This document shows, one piece after another, positions 8,722-16,671 of a stretch of DNA of 64,000 nucleotides. The stretch spans positions 4,712,001-4,776,000 of the forward strand of contig NZ_JAJJMM010000001.1 of NCBI RefSeq assembly GCF_020905295.1, read 5' to 3'. Source of the stretch: Flavobacterium piscisymbiosum (GTDB lineage: Bacteria > Bacteroidota > Bacteroidia > Flavobacteriales > Flavobacteriaceae). The notes under the pieces were generated by a model, which saw only the letters and a program-made list of their open reading frames with translations, did no database searches and was not told the origin of the DNA. Each line of letters opens with the position of its first letter. Within the stretch, counting starts at the first letter, position 1. Made by a program: the position numbers and the translations under genes.

Positions 8722-9957
8722 TTAGAGTTGAAACATTTGCGTATCTACAGAAGTCGCTTTCCCTGAAATGATTTCTTCTACTATTTTGCCTGTTGCAGGT
8801 GCCAGACTTAATCCCATCATAGCATGTCCCGTAACTAACGTTAAATTTTTAAGTTTTTTATCTCTCGCAATAATTGGCATTCCTGAAGGCGTACAAGGTC
8901 TGAAACCAAACCAGGTATCTTCTACCTTTGGCATTTCAATTTTTAAATCCGGATAAAAATCATTTACTGAATTTACAATTCCCTGAAGTCTGTTTTGATT
9001 GATTTTGGTGTCATTGGTGTGCGTAATTTCCATAGTTCCTCCAAAACGAATATCATTATTCATAGGGGTTACGGCAACTTTTCCTTCACATAAAATGGTT
9101 GGAATCGATGGTTTATGGTTTTGATCTTTTAATGTAAAACTATATCCTTTTCCTGGTAAAATCGAAATGTTGACATTCAGTTTTTTAGCAATGCTTGGAC
9201 TCCACGATCCTGTTGCCAAAACTACTTCGTCTGTTGCAAAATTGCCTTTATCGGTGATGATTTCTGCGACCGTGTTATTCTTTAAAACAAAATCATTTAC
9301 GGTGGTTTGCGAATGAATTTTTACGTTTAATTTATTCAGTTCTTCTTTGATGAATTGCATGAATTTTTGCGGGTAAACATGCGCATCACTTTTATAATGT
9401 ACGCCACCAATTACGTTTGTAGTAGTTCCTGTTTCTAATTTTGAAACTTCTTCTTTTGATAGAAAATCGACTTCTAATCCTAATTTTTCTGCCAATATTC
9501 CTTCGTGCTGAATTTCTTCGCCTGTTTTTTCGGTTTTAAAAAGCATTAAGAGTCCTTTTTCTTCATAAAAAAAGGAATTGTTTTGTTTGGCAAAATCCTG
9601 ATACAAGTCTTTACTTAAAAGTGATAAATCGCAAAGTGCCGGCATGGCTTTTTCGACATGTTTTAAATTGGCGTGTTTGTAGAATTGCAATCCCCATTTC
9701 ATTAAATCCATATTTAATCTGGGTTTTACATAAAACGGACTTTGGCTGTCAAACATCCATTTTATTCCCTGCGCAATCATGCCGGGCTGTGCGAGCGGAA
9801 TTATATGCGACGGAACAATCATTCCTGCATTTCCGTAAGAACAGCCGTCGCTCATATCTGATTTATCAAAAACAACTACTTCATAACCTTCTTTGGCTAA
9901 ATAATAAGCTGAACACAAGCCTATTATCCCTCCGCCAATTATACTTACTTTTTTCAT
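8722..9957 (-). CDS. FAD-dependent D-amino-acid oxidase, probable D-hydroxyproline oxidase
   Basis: The 411-residue soluble flavoprotein opens with the FAD-binding motif GGGIIGLCSAYYLA (from about residue 8) and continues as a DadA/DAO-type enzyme (FAD-binding sequence through VFDKSD; C-terminal TGHAMMGLSLAPATG contacts FAD in the family). In hydroxyproline pathways this enzyme oxidises cis-4-hydroxy-D-proline to 1-pyrroline-4-hydroxy-2-carboxylate. It lies downstream of the epimerase that would make its substrate, but a hairpin at 9973-10014 separates the two and could lower its expression. A general D-amino-acid dehydrogenase is the alternative; context favours hydroxyproline. Confidence 0.85.
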   Translation of the reverse strand: MKKVSIIGGGIIGLCSAYYLAKEGYEVVVFDKSDMSDGCSYGNAGMIVPSHIIPLAQPGMIAQGIKWMFDSQSPFYVKPRLNMDLMKWGLQFYKHANLKHVEKAMPALCDLSLLSKDLYQDFAKQNNSFFYEEKGLLMLFKTEKTGEEIQHEGILAEKLGLEVDFLSKEEVSKLETGTTTNVIGGVHYKSDAHVYPQKFMQFIKEELNKLNVKIHSQTTVNDFVLKNNTVAEIITDKGNFATDEVVLATGSWSPSIAKKLNVNISILPGKGYSFTLKDQNHKPSIPTILCEGKVAVTPMNNDIRFGGTMEITHTNDTKINQNRLQGIVNSVNDFYPDLKIEMPKVEDTWFGFRPCTPSGMPIIARDKKLKNLTLVTGHAMMGLSLAPATGKIVEEIISGKATSVDTQMFQL

Positions 9958-9972
9958 TAGTATTCTAAATTT

Positions 9973-10014
9973 AAAAAATCATTGGCAAGAAGTTTTTCTG
10001 TAAACCAATGATTT
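9973..10014 (-). terminator. Hairpin between epimerase and oxidase genes
   Basis: AAATCATTGG (9976-9985) pairs with CCAATGATTT (10005-10014), and on the minus strand the stem runs into six U residues. It lies about 20 bp after the epimerase stop codon and 16 bp before the oxidase start. It could end or attenuate the deaminase-dehydrogenase-epimerase transcript. Confidence 0.7.
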
Positions 10015-10032
10015 ATTTATATTATCATTTTT

Positions 10033-11043
10033 TTAAATCACCTGAAAACCAAATGCGTACGGATCATCATCTTCATCGATAATGATATTATTGTAACCGT
10101 AAACTTTTGCCCAGCCCTGAATACTTGGTACTATGGCTTTGATATTTCCTATAGAAGTTTCTTCTTCTACCCTGCCAATAAATTTACTTCCAATAAAACT
10201 TTCATGTATATAATCTTCCTCTTTTTTTAGTTTTCCTTTGGCGTGAAGCTGTGCAATTCTGGCTGAAGTTCCGGTGCCGCATGGCGAACGATCGATAGCT
10301 TTATCTCCATAAAAAACGGCATTTCTTCCTGATGAAGTTGGGTCGATAGGATCTCCTGTCCACAACATATGACTTACATCACGAATGGTATCATTTTCTG
10401 GATGAATGAAAAGATTTGGATATTTCTCGTTGATGCGTTTGCGCACTTCCTGACTGTACTGCACAATTTTTCCGGCTGTAAAATCCTGAACGCCTGAGAA
10501 ATTCTGCTGCGGATCTACAATGGCATAATAGTTTCCGCCGTAAGCGACATCAAAAGTAATCTCTCCCAATTCCGGACAATCAATAGTAAGGCCTTCTGCT
10601 GCGAGATATGATTTTACGTTTGTCAATCGTACCCAGTCTACTTTTTTACCGGTTTGCTGATATTCGATCTGAACCAAACCTGCGGGGGCTTCCATCTTAA
10701 TTTTTCCCGGAATTTTAGGAATAACCAAACCTTCTTCGATAGCGATAGTTATCGTTCCGATGGTTCCGTGGCCACACATAGGCAAACAACCCGAAGTTTC
10801 GATAAACAAAATTCCGAAATCATTTTCAGGATTGCTTGGCGGATACAAAATACTGCCGCTCATCATGTCGTGACCGCGGGGTTCAAACATAAGTCCTTTA
10901 CGAATCCAGTCGTACTCTTTTAAAAAATGTTGTCGTTTTTCGCTCATGTTGTTTCCAACCAAATTGGGACCACCACCAGCGACCACTCTTACCGGATTTC
11001 CGCACGTATGTGCATCTACACAAAAAAAAGTTTTTCTTGGCAT
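10033..11043 (-). CDS. 4-hydroxyproline 2-epimerase (proline racemase family)
   Basis: The 336-residue cytoplasmic protein has both catalytic cysteines of the family: C90 in MCGHGTIG and C255 in DRSPCGTGTSA. Having Cys at both sites argues for racemase/epimerase activity rather than the trans-3-hydroxyproline dehydratase variant, which has Thr at the second position. The reaction is trans-4-hydroxy-L-proline to cis-4-hydroxy-D-proline, the entry step of the pathway. The start HTCGNPVRVV segment (residues 12-21) is typical. Three bases separate it from the upstream semialdehyde dehydrogenase gene, so they are surely co-transcribed. Proline racemase is the alternative; the adjoining pathway genes make that less likely. 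Confidence 0.9.
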   Translation of the reverse strand: MPRKTFFCVDAHTCGNPVRVVAGGGPNLVGNNMSEKRQHFLKEYDWIRKGLMFEPRGHDMMSGSILYPPSNPENDFGILFIETSGCLPMCGHGTIGTITIAIEEGLVIPKIPGKIKMEAPAGLVQIEYQQTGKKVDWVRLTNVKSYLAAEGLTIDCPELGEITFDVAYGGNYYAIVDPQQNFSGVQDFTAGKIVQYSQEVRKRINEKYPNLFIHPENDTIRDVSHMLWTGDPIDPTSSGRNAVFYGDKAIDRSPCGTGTSARIAQLHAKGKLKKEEDYIHESFIGSKFIGRVEEETSIGNIKAIVPSIQGWAKVYGYNNIIIDEDDDPYAFGFQVI

Positions 11044-11046
11044 AAA

Positions 11047-12615
11047 TTATATTGGGTTCTTTGTTAGTATATCGTTTACAGTTCTGGTAATATTTAAAGG
11101 ATTTTTATCCTGCAAAGCGCCTGGCAATAATTGATCCGGCCAATCCTGAAAAGTTACCGGACGAGCCCATCTTTTTACTGCTGTTAATCCTACAGATGTA
11201 AATTTACTGTCGGAACTTGCAGGAAAAGGTCCGCCGTGTGTCATTCCTGAACAAACCTCTACTCCTGTTGGAACATTATTAAAAATTAATCTTCCGACTT
11301 TATTTTTAAGATTTTCGATTACTTCCGTAAATTCTTCAAACTCTTGCAAATCGGAATTTAAAACTGTTCCGGTCAATTGCCCTTCTAAATCGAAGATAAT
11401 TTTATTAAGCTGTTGAATATCATCACATTTAACTACTACAGAAAAAGGCCCGAAAACTTCTTTGTGAAATGTTTTATTGTTTAAGAAGGTTTCACCGTCT
11501 ACCGTAATTATATTTTGCAATGCATAATTTGGTTTCACCACTTTTTCTAAACTGGTTTGCTGCGTATATCCTTCTTGCCCAAGCACTTCTGATTTTAGGT
11601 TTTCGTATTGGCTTTTTATATTGGGATGCAGCATGCAAGTTGGGTCTATTTTATCTGTCTCTAAAGCTAAAATAGCAATAAAATTATCTAACTCGGCGCT
11701 TTTTATTCCTAAAATAAGGCCCGGATTTGTACAAAATTGTCCTGTACCTGCTACAATTGAAGCAGCATAATTTTTCGCCCATTTTTCACCATCTGTTTGT
11801 AATGCCGATGGTAAAATTAGAACAGGATTAATGCTTCCCATTTCTGCATAAACAGGAATTGGAATAGCTCTGTTGGCTGCAATTTTGCAAAGTGCCGTAC
11901 CTCCTTTTATACTTCCTGTAAAACCAACCGCTTTTACTGATGGATTTTCGACCAACGCTACTCCTACTTCTATACCGTGACTGTTCAGGTTTGAAAATAC
12001 ACCATTTGGCATTCCGGTTCTTTTGGCTGCTTTTATAACTGCCGAAGCTACTAATTCGCCTGTTCCCGCATGAAGCGGATGTGATTTTACCACCACAGGA
12101 CAACCGGCAGCTAATGCACTGGCGGTGTCTCCGCCGGCAGTAGAAAATGCTAGCGGAAAATTACTGGCTCCAAAAACGACTACAGGCCCAAGTGGAATCT
12201 GCAATCTTCGAATATCGGATTTACCTTCTGTTTTATTAATGATGGCTTCTACCCATGAACCTTCTCTCAACATAGTCGCAAATGCTCTAAGTTGTCCGGT
12301 TGTTCTGCCGCGTTCGCCATTTGCTCTTCCGGCAGGAAGACCTGATTCCTGAATATAAGTCGTTAATAAATCTTCGCCAAGAGCTTCAATTTCTTCGGCA
12401 ATTGCGTCCAGAAAATCGGCTTTTTTTACGTCTGCAATTGTGCCGTATGTTTTAAAAGCTTCTTCGGCTAGTGCTACGGCTTCTGAAATTTCTTCTTCTG
12501 TAGCTTCATAAAAAACAGTTTCATTCTCAGAATTTTGTTCCGGATTTATTGTTTTATAGGTCGTTTTACCTTTTGCGGAAAGCACATCTCCAATATAATT
12601 TTTTCCTGTAGTCAT
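11047..12615 (-). CDS. Alpha-ketoglutarate semialdehyde dehydrogenase
   Basis: The 522-residue aldehyde dehydrogenase has the standard landmarks: N152 in the GASNFPLAF segment, GFTGS at 231-235, general base E258 in AEMGS and nucleophile C295 in GQFCTNPG. It belongs to the 2,5-dioxovalerate (ketoglutarate semialdehyde) dehydrogenase group of the ALDH superfamily, judged by the sequence around these motifs. It should oxidise 2,5-dioxopentanoate to 2-oxoglutarate with NAD(P)+, the last step of hydroxyproline breakdown. It lies 20 bp after the deaminase gene and 3 bp before the epimerase gene in one operon. Arabinose pathways use the same reaction, which is of interest because a probable arabinosidase is encoded nearby. 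Confidence 0.9.
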   Translation of the reverse strand: MTTGKNYIGDVLSAKGKTTYKTINPEQNSENETVFYEATEEEISEAVALAEEAFKTYGTIADVKKADFLDAIAEEIEALGEDLLTTYIQESGLPAGRANGERGRTTGQLRAFATMLREGSWVEAIINKTEGKSDIRRLQIPLGPVVVFGASNFPLAFSTAGGDTASALAAGCPVVVKSHPLHAGTGELVASAVIKAAKRTGMPNGVFSNLNSHGIEVGVALVENPSVKAVGFTGSIKGGTALCKIAANRAIPIPVYAEMGSINPVLILPSALQTDGEKWAKNYAASIVAGTGQFCTNPGLILGIKSAELDNFIAILALETDKIDPTCMLHPNIKSQYENLKSEVLGQEGYTQQTSLEKVVKPNYALQNIITVDGETFLNNKTFHKEVFGPFSVVVKCDDIQQLNKIIFDLEGQLTGTVLNSDLQEFEEFTEVIENLKNKVGRLIFNNVPTGVEVCSGMTHGGPFPASSDSKFTSVGLTAVKRWARPVTFQDWPDQLLPGALQDKNPLNITRTVNDILTKNPI

Positions 12616-12635
12616 CGCTTTCTTTTAAACTTTAA

Positions 12636-13550
12636 TTAAATACTTTTATATGCCGGCAATACGGGTCTGTTTTTCATCGCCAAATCAATGATCGATAAAA
12701 CGCGCTCTCTTTCTGATCCCTGTAATGGTAATCTTGGTGCTCTTACATTTTCTGTTCCAAGTCCTGTTGCTACTTCGGCCAATTTGATGTTTTGTACCAA
12801 TTGCGGAGAAATATCCAATTCTAATAATGGCATAAACCATCTGTAAATTTCTAAAGCTTCGGCTACTTTTCCTGCTTTTACCAGTTTATAAATAGCCACT
12901 GTTTCTGCAGGATATGCCACTACTAATCCGGCAACCCATCCATCGGCTCCAGCCACTAAACTTTCAAGTGCCAATGTATCTACGCCGCAAAGTACCTTTA
13001 ATCTGTTGCCAAAACGGTTTCTGATTCTTGTTACATTGCTAATGTCTCTGGTTGATTCTTTTACGGCCTGAATGTTTTCTAGTTTCAAAAGTTCTTCAAA
13101 CATGTCCAACGTTACCTCAATTTTATAATCTACAGGATTATTGTAAATCATAATAGGTAATGAAGTGCTTTGGGCAATTTCTTTAAAATAAACTACCGTT
13201 TCGTAATCTGTTGCTTTGTAGCGCATTGGAGGCAATAACATTAAACCGTTTACGCCCAACTCTTCTGCACGTTTTGCTAGAGTAATGGCTTCGGTAGTAG
13301 TTTGCTCTGCAATGTTTACAATAACCGGAATTTTTCCGTCGACTATTCTTAAAGTGTTGGTTATTAAAACTTCTTTTTCTTCTTTAGTCAATGTACTGGC
13401 TTCTCCCAGGGTTCCTCCCAGAATGATTCCATTAACTCCAGCATCAATTTGTGCTTTAATATTCTTTTCGAACATTACGAGGTCCAGTTGACCTTCTGCT
13501 GTAAACTTTGTTGTTACAGCTGGCATTACGCCTTCCCAATTTATTTTCAT
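12636..13550 (-). CDS. DapA-family lyase, probable 1-pyrroline-4-hydroxy-2-carboxylate deaminase
   Basis: The frame gives 304 residues from the ATG at 13550 (MKINWEGVMP); an in-frame TTG at 13568 would add six residues but is less likely. The sequence is a DHDPS/NAL-type TIM barrel: GGTLGEASTLT near 45-55, Y136 in IYNNP and the Schiff-base lysine K164 in AVKEST. In hydroxyproline pathways this enzyme removes ammonia and water from 1-pyrroline-4-hydroxy-2-carboxylate to give ketoglutarate semialdehyde, the substrate of the next gene product. It is first in the catabolic operon. True dihydrodipicolinate synthase is the alternative, made unlikely by the neighbours. Confidence 0.86.
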   Translation of the reverse strand: MKINWEGVMPAVTTKFTAEGQLDLVMFEKNIKAQIDAGVNGIILGGTLGEASTLTKEEKEVLITNTLRIVDGKIPVIVNIAEQTTTEAITLAKRAEELGVNGLMLLPPMRYKATDYETVVYFKEIAQSTSLPIMIYNNPVDYKIEVTLDMFEELLKLENIQAVKESTRDISNVTRIRNRFGNRLKVLCGVDTLALESLVAGADGWVAGLVVAYPAETVAIYKLVKAGKVAEALEIYRWFMPLLELDISPQLVQNIKLAEVATGLGTENVRAPRLPLQGSERERVLSIIDLAMKNRPVLPAYKSI

Positions 13551-13602
13551 ATTCTTAATTTTTATCAAAAATAAAGCTTAAAGAAAAGTGCTCCTGTGTG
13601 AT

Positions 13603-13630
13603 TATTAGCCTTTATCAATACTATATTACC
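13603..13630 (-). promoter_or_regulatory. Candidate AraC-type operator, copy 2 (hydroxyproline operon)
   Basis: On the minus strand the site is GGTAATATAGTATT, seven bases, then GCTAATA. The TAATA cores are spaced 21 bp. It ends 52 bp before the deaminase start and lies in the divergent gap shared with the AraC-type gene, so it could also serve autoregulation. Confidence 0.6.
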
Positions 13631-13688
13631 ACATCTATTGTATAATCTGTTTTTTTTGTTAATATTTACATATCCTAAAAACAAAACG

Positions 13689-14531
13689 TTGAAAATTCTA
13701 CCTTTTAAAATACCCAAAACCGAAAGAGAAGCTCTCATTTATCAGGAAGATATTGAGCGTGTTTTCTATGATCAATTGCACCAACATGAAGAAATTCAGA
13801 TCAGTTATATTGCAAAAGGTTCCGGAACTTTAATTGTAGGAGATTCTATAAATGATTATAAGGAAGATGATATTCTGGTTATTGGTGAGAATGTTCCTCA
13901 TGTTTTTAGAAGTAATGTCGAAGCAAGTCCGGAATCTGTAATGCTGACTTTGTTCTTTACGAAAACTTCTTTTGGGAAAGATTTTTTTAGCCTGAACGAT
14001 ATGAGTGCTGTTGATGATTTTTTTAAAGATTCTGAATATGGTATGAAGATCCTTTCGAATCAAAAGAAAATCACACACCATTTTAATAAACTAAAAAAAC
14101 AGAATAAAATTCAGCGTATTGCTTCTTTCTTAAAAATTATAAACATTATTGTTTCTTCGGAGAAAACTCCTCTTTCTTCTTTTGTCTACAAAAAGAAATA
14201 TACTGATGATGAAGGCCGCAGAATGAGTGCTGTTTTTGAATATGCGATCGAATTTTATCATCAGAATATTACTCTTGATGAAGTGGCAGAAAAAGCGAAT
14301 ATGAGTAAAAATGCTTTTTGCCGTTATTTTAAAAAACGTACCAACAAGACTTTTTTTCAGTTTTTGATTGAAATCAGAATTGAAAATGCCTGTAAATTAC
14401 TTCACAATAAAAAAGATCTTTCGATTGCTTCTGTTTCTGAACTTTGCGGTTTTCAGGATATTGCTAATTTCAACAGAAAGTTTAAAGAGTTGAAAGGAAT
14501 TTCGCCTTCGCATTATCGTGCGCAGTTTTAA
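13689..14531 (+). CDS. AraC family regulator, probable activator of the hydroxyproline regulon
   Basis: The predicted start is TTG at 13689 (KILPFKIPK), giving 280 residues; a TTG at 13638 is also possible, and no ATG lies nearby. The N-terminal half is a cupin-like sensing domain (HQHEEIQISYIAKGSGTLIVGD near residues 32-53, then GENVPHVF). The C-terminal ~100 residues carry two helix-turn-helix motifs: ITLDEVAEKANMSKNAFCRYFKK and the conserved end FQDIANFNRKFKELKGISPSHYR. It is divergent from the hydroxyproline catabolic operon with about 140 bp between them. A direct-repeat motif in that gap recurs at two other operons, so this protein is the best candidate to bind it. Hydroxyproline or a derivative may be the inducer; that is inference. 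Confidence 0.82.
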   Translation: MKILPFKIPKTEREALIYQEDIERVFYDQLHQHEEIQISYIAKGSGTLIVGDSINDYKEDDILVIGENVPHVFRSNVEASPESVMLTLFFTKTSFGKDFFSLNDMSAVDDFFKDSEYGMKILSNQKKITHHFNKLKKQNKIQRIASFLKIINIIVSSEKTPLSSFVYKKKYTDDEGRRMSAVFEYAIEFYHQNITLDEVAEKANMSKNAFCRYFKKRTNKTFFQFLIEIRIENACKLLHNKKDLSIASVSELCGFQDIANFNRKFKELKGISPSHYRAQF

Positions 14532-14624
14532 GTTTTGTTTCACGCAGATTTTTTTTAAATCGCGCAAAGACGCAAAGGCGCAAAGTTTTTATTTAACTTG
14601 TTTTTATAAATTGTCAAAAAAATA

Positions 14625-14660
14625 AGGCTTTAGCTAAATGTAAACATTTGGCTAAAGCCT
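14625..14660 (+). terminator. Hairpin downstream of the AraC gene
   Basis: AGGCTTTAGCTAAATG (14625-14640) pairs with CATTTGGCTAAAGCCT (14645-14660) with one mismatch. It lies about 95 bp after the AraC stop codon and lacks a strong U tract, so it may be a dispersed palindrome rather than a true terminator. Confidence 0.45.
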
Positions 14661-14968
14661 ATAGTTGTCTGCGCATTTTTGTCATCCCGAGGAACGAGGG
14701 ATCTCCACAAGCAGCTCGACAAAGATTGGTGATTTTGATTGAGGAGTTTCTTGCGGAGATTTGTTTCACGCAGATCTTGCAGATTGAGCAGACTTTATTT
14801 TTGTTAGCCTATAATTTTAATATAAAAAACTTTTAACCCAAAAGTGATTATCATATTGTCAGGCTGATCGTCCCGAGACTTCGGGAGAAGCCCACGTTCA
14901 TATTGGAGTGCCCTTCGACTTCGCTCAGGGTGACAATGATTGTGGTTATTTGAATAATAATTAAAAAA

Positions 14969-15003
14969 TGAAAAGCCATTCCTAAACAAGGAACAGCTTT
15001 TCA
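14969..15003 (-). terminator. Terminator of the susCD operon
   Basis: TGAAAAGCCATTCCT and AGGAACAGCTTTTCA pair with two mismatches around a short loop. On the minus strand the stem runs into TTTTTTAA. It lies 50 bp beyond the susD stop codon. Confidence 0.7.
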
Positions 15004-15052
15004 CACACTTATAATTACAAGCAACCAACTTGTAAAATCTTCATATTAATTT

Positions 15053-16660
15053 CTAGTAACCAGGATTTTGTTTTAAATTACTGTTTTTAGCCATTTCTGA
15101 CTGTGGAATTGGGAAAATAGCTCTAAAACTATCTGCAGGGTCTCCTTTTTTCGAAAACCAGGATTTTGTTGAGTATATTCCGAATCGTATTAAATCTTGT
15201 CTTCTGTGCGCTTCTCCAACAAATTCCCAAGCTAATTCGTCAAGGAAACCGCCGTACTGGATATCTGCACCTCCTTCGTAATTTGTAATCACTCCGGCCT
15301 GATAAGTTCCGTATTTATACACACTGCCGCCTAAAAGTTTTGCACCTGATACTACAGCTTTGGCAGGATTGGTATTTTTAAAATTTCGTTGTCTTACTTC
15401 AGTAACAATGGCTGCGGCTCCGCCAGCATCACCTTTTCTTAACAGGCACTCTGCTTTGATCATCATAGCATCTGCTAATCTATAAAAAGGAACGTCATTA
15501 CTAGCTTGTCCTACAACGCCGGGACCAATTTCATATTTCACCATTCTGTAACCTTCATTAGGCTCGGTACCGTCAACACTTGTCATGTAATTGATATATT
15601 CAAATTGTGTTACTTTATCGTCTAACATTATTGGCTCTCCTTTACTGGTAAACTGTTTTCCGCCTAACCAACAATCTTTTAGTCTTTGGTCATCCGGATC
15701 ATAGGTATCTATAAATTGTGGTATTCCGCCAGTTCCGTTCCAGGGACCTCCGGCCAAATCATAAGTAGCCTGACTTGCTGCTGCCAATGTTCTGTACGGC
15801 CAGCTTGTTCCGGGAGCTTTTACCTGATCAAAAGGAATGGATAATATTTGTTCTGTTGAAAATTCATTTTTTATGATGAAATTGTCCAAATAATTATTTG
15901 TCAATCTAAACCCTCCATTATTGATAACATCATTGACCTGAGCCAAAGCTTCATCCCATTTAGGTGTTCCTAAATAAACACCGGCATTTAGATACAATTT
16001 TGCCAAAGTCATTTTTACAGCCCACTGATTAATTTTACCATAAGTCGAAGAATTATTTTTATCGCTTAAATAAGGTAAAGCTGTTTTTAGTTCCTTTTCT
16101 ACAAAATCAAATACTTCTTTCCCTGTATTTTGAACCGGTAAATATCCCGGAGGATTGATATATGAAGTTACAATAGGGACATTTCTAAAATTATCCAGCA
16201 GTAAATAATAATAAATGGCTCTTAATGCTTTTAATTCCTGAATGACATTCTCTTTGTTTTCGACACCGTCTATTTGCTCTAGTTGGTATATTGCTCTATT
16301 GACTTTATTTACTCCTGTAAACATATAATACCAGTTACCCTCTGCCATAGGAAGTGCAGTACCCCAGGTATGTTTGTGCATGGTAATATAATAATCTCCC
16401 CAACCAATACCGTTTCTTTGAGGTGTTACCATTAGATCCGATGAATCTTCATACAGGTTAAAAATAGCATCCCAGTCTGCATAAATTTGTCTGAATGAGT
16501 TGTAAGCTGGTGCAACAATACTGGCTAAATCTTCCGAAGTTAATTTAGTATCCTCGGCACTTACCTTATCATAAACGGTCTCGTCTAAATTGGTACATCC
16601 TGTTCCTAAAAGAAATAAACCCGAAATAAGAATTTTATATACTATATTTTTATTTTTCAT
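15053..16660 (-). CDS. SusD/RagB family outer-membrane nutrient-binding lipoprotein
   Basis: The 535-residue protein starts with a lipoprotein signal (LLGTGC, lipid-modified Cys at about residue 22) followed by the SusD-type N-terminus TNLDETVYDKVSAEDT. RagB/SusD TPR-like sequence with NWYYMFTGVNKVNRAIYQLEQ is seen near residues 106-128, and the C-terminal LAWEFVGEAHRRQDLIRFG is the usual SusD family ending. It is surface-exposed and caps the SusC channel encoded 11 bp upstream. SusCD pairs import oligosaccharides or peptides. Here the neighbouring hydroxyproline genes and the shared regulatory motif suggest a glycopeptide or peptide ligand, which is inferred. Confidence 0.93.
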   Translation of the reverse strand: MKNKNIVYKILISGLFLLGTGCTNLDETVYDKVSAEDTKLTSEDLASIVAPAYNSFRQIYADWDAIFNLYEDSSDLMVTPQRNGIGWGDYYITMHKHTWGTALPMAEGNWYYMFTGVNKVNRAIYQLEQIDGVENKENVIQELKALRAIYYYLLLDNFRNVPIVTSYINPPGYLPVQNTGKEVFDFVEKELKTALPYLSDKNNSSTYGKINQWAVKMTLAKLYLNAGVYLGTPKWDEALAQVNDVINNGGFRLTNNYLDNFIIKNEFSTEQILSIPFDQVKAPGTSWPYRTLAAASQATYDLAGGPWNGTGGIPQFIDTYDPDDQRLKDCWLGGKQFTSKGEPIMLDDKVTQFEYINYMTSVDGTEPNEGYRMVKYEIGPGVVGQASNDVPFYRLADAMMIKAECLLRKGDAGGAAAIVTEVRQRNFKNTNPAKAVVSGAKLLGGSVYKYGTYQAGVITNYEGGADIQYGGFLDELAWEFVGEAHRRQDLIRFGIYSTKSWFSKKGDPADSFRAIFPIPQSEMAKNSNLKQNPGY

Positions 16661-16671
16661 TTTGATTTAAT

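Larger units (their letters stand above)
14532..15052. other. Repeat-rich gap between AraC and SusD genes
   Basis: No gene is credible here. It contains a CGCAAAGACGCAAAGGCGCAAAG stretch near 14562, a hairpin at 14625-14660, a fragment with ATCCCGAGGAACGAGGGAT near 14682, another with CTTCGACTTCGCTCAGG near 14912 (also seen near 41811), and a terminator at 14969-15003. These look like dispersed non-coding repeats. Confidence 0.6.

Noticed and set aside
14648..15028. Short open frames in the gap between AraC and SusD genes
   Set aside because: They cover dispersed repeats (ATCCCGAGGAACGAGGG and CTTCGACTTCGCTCAGG types) and hairpins, not conserved protein sequence.
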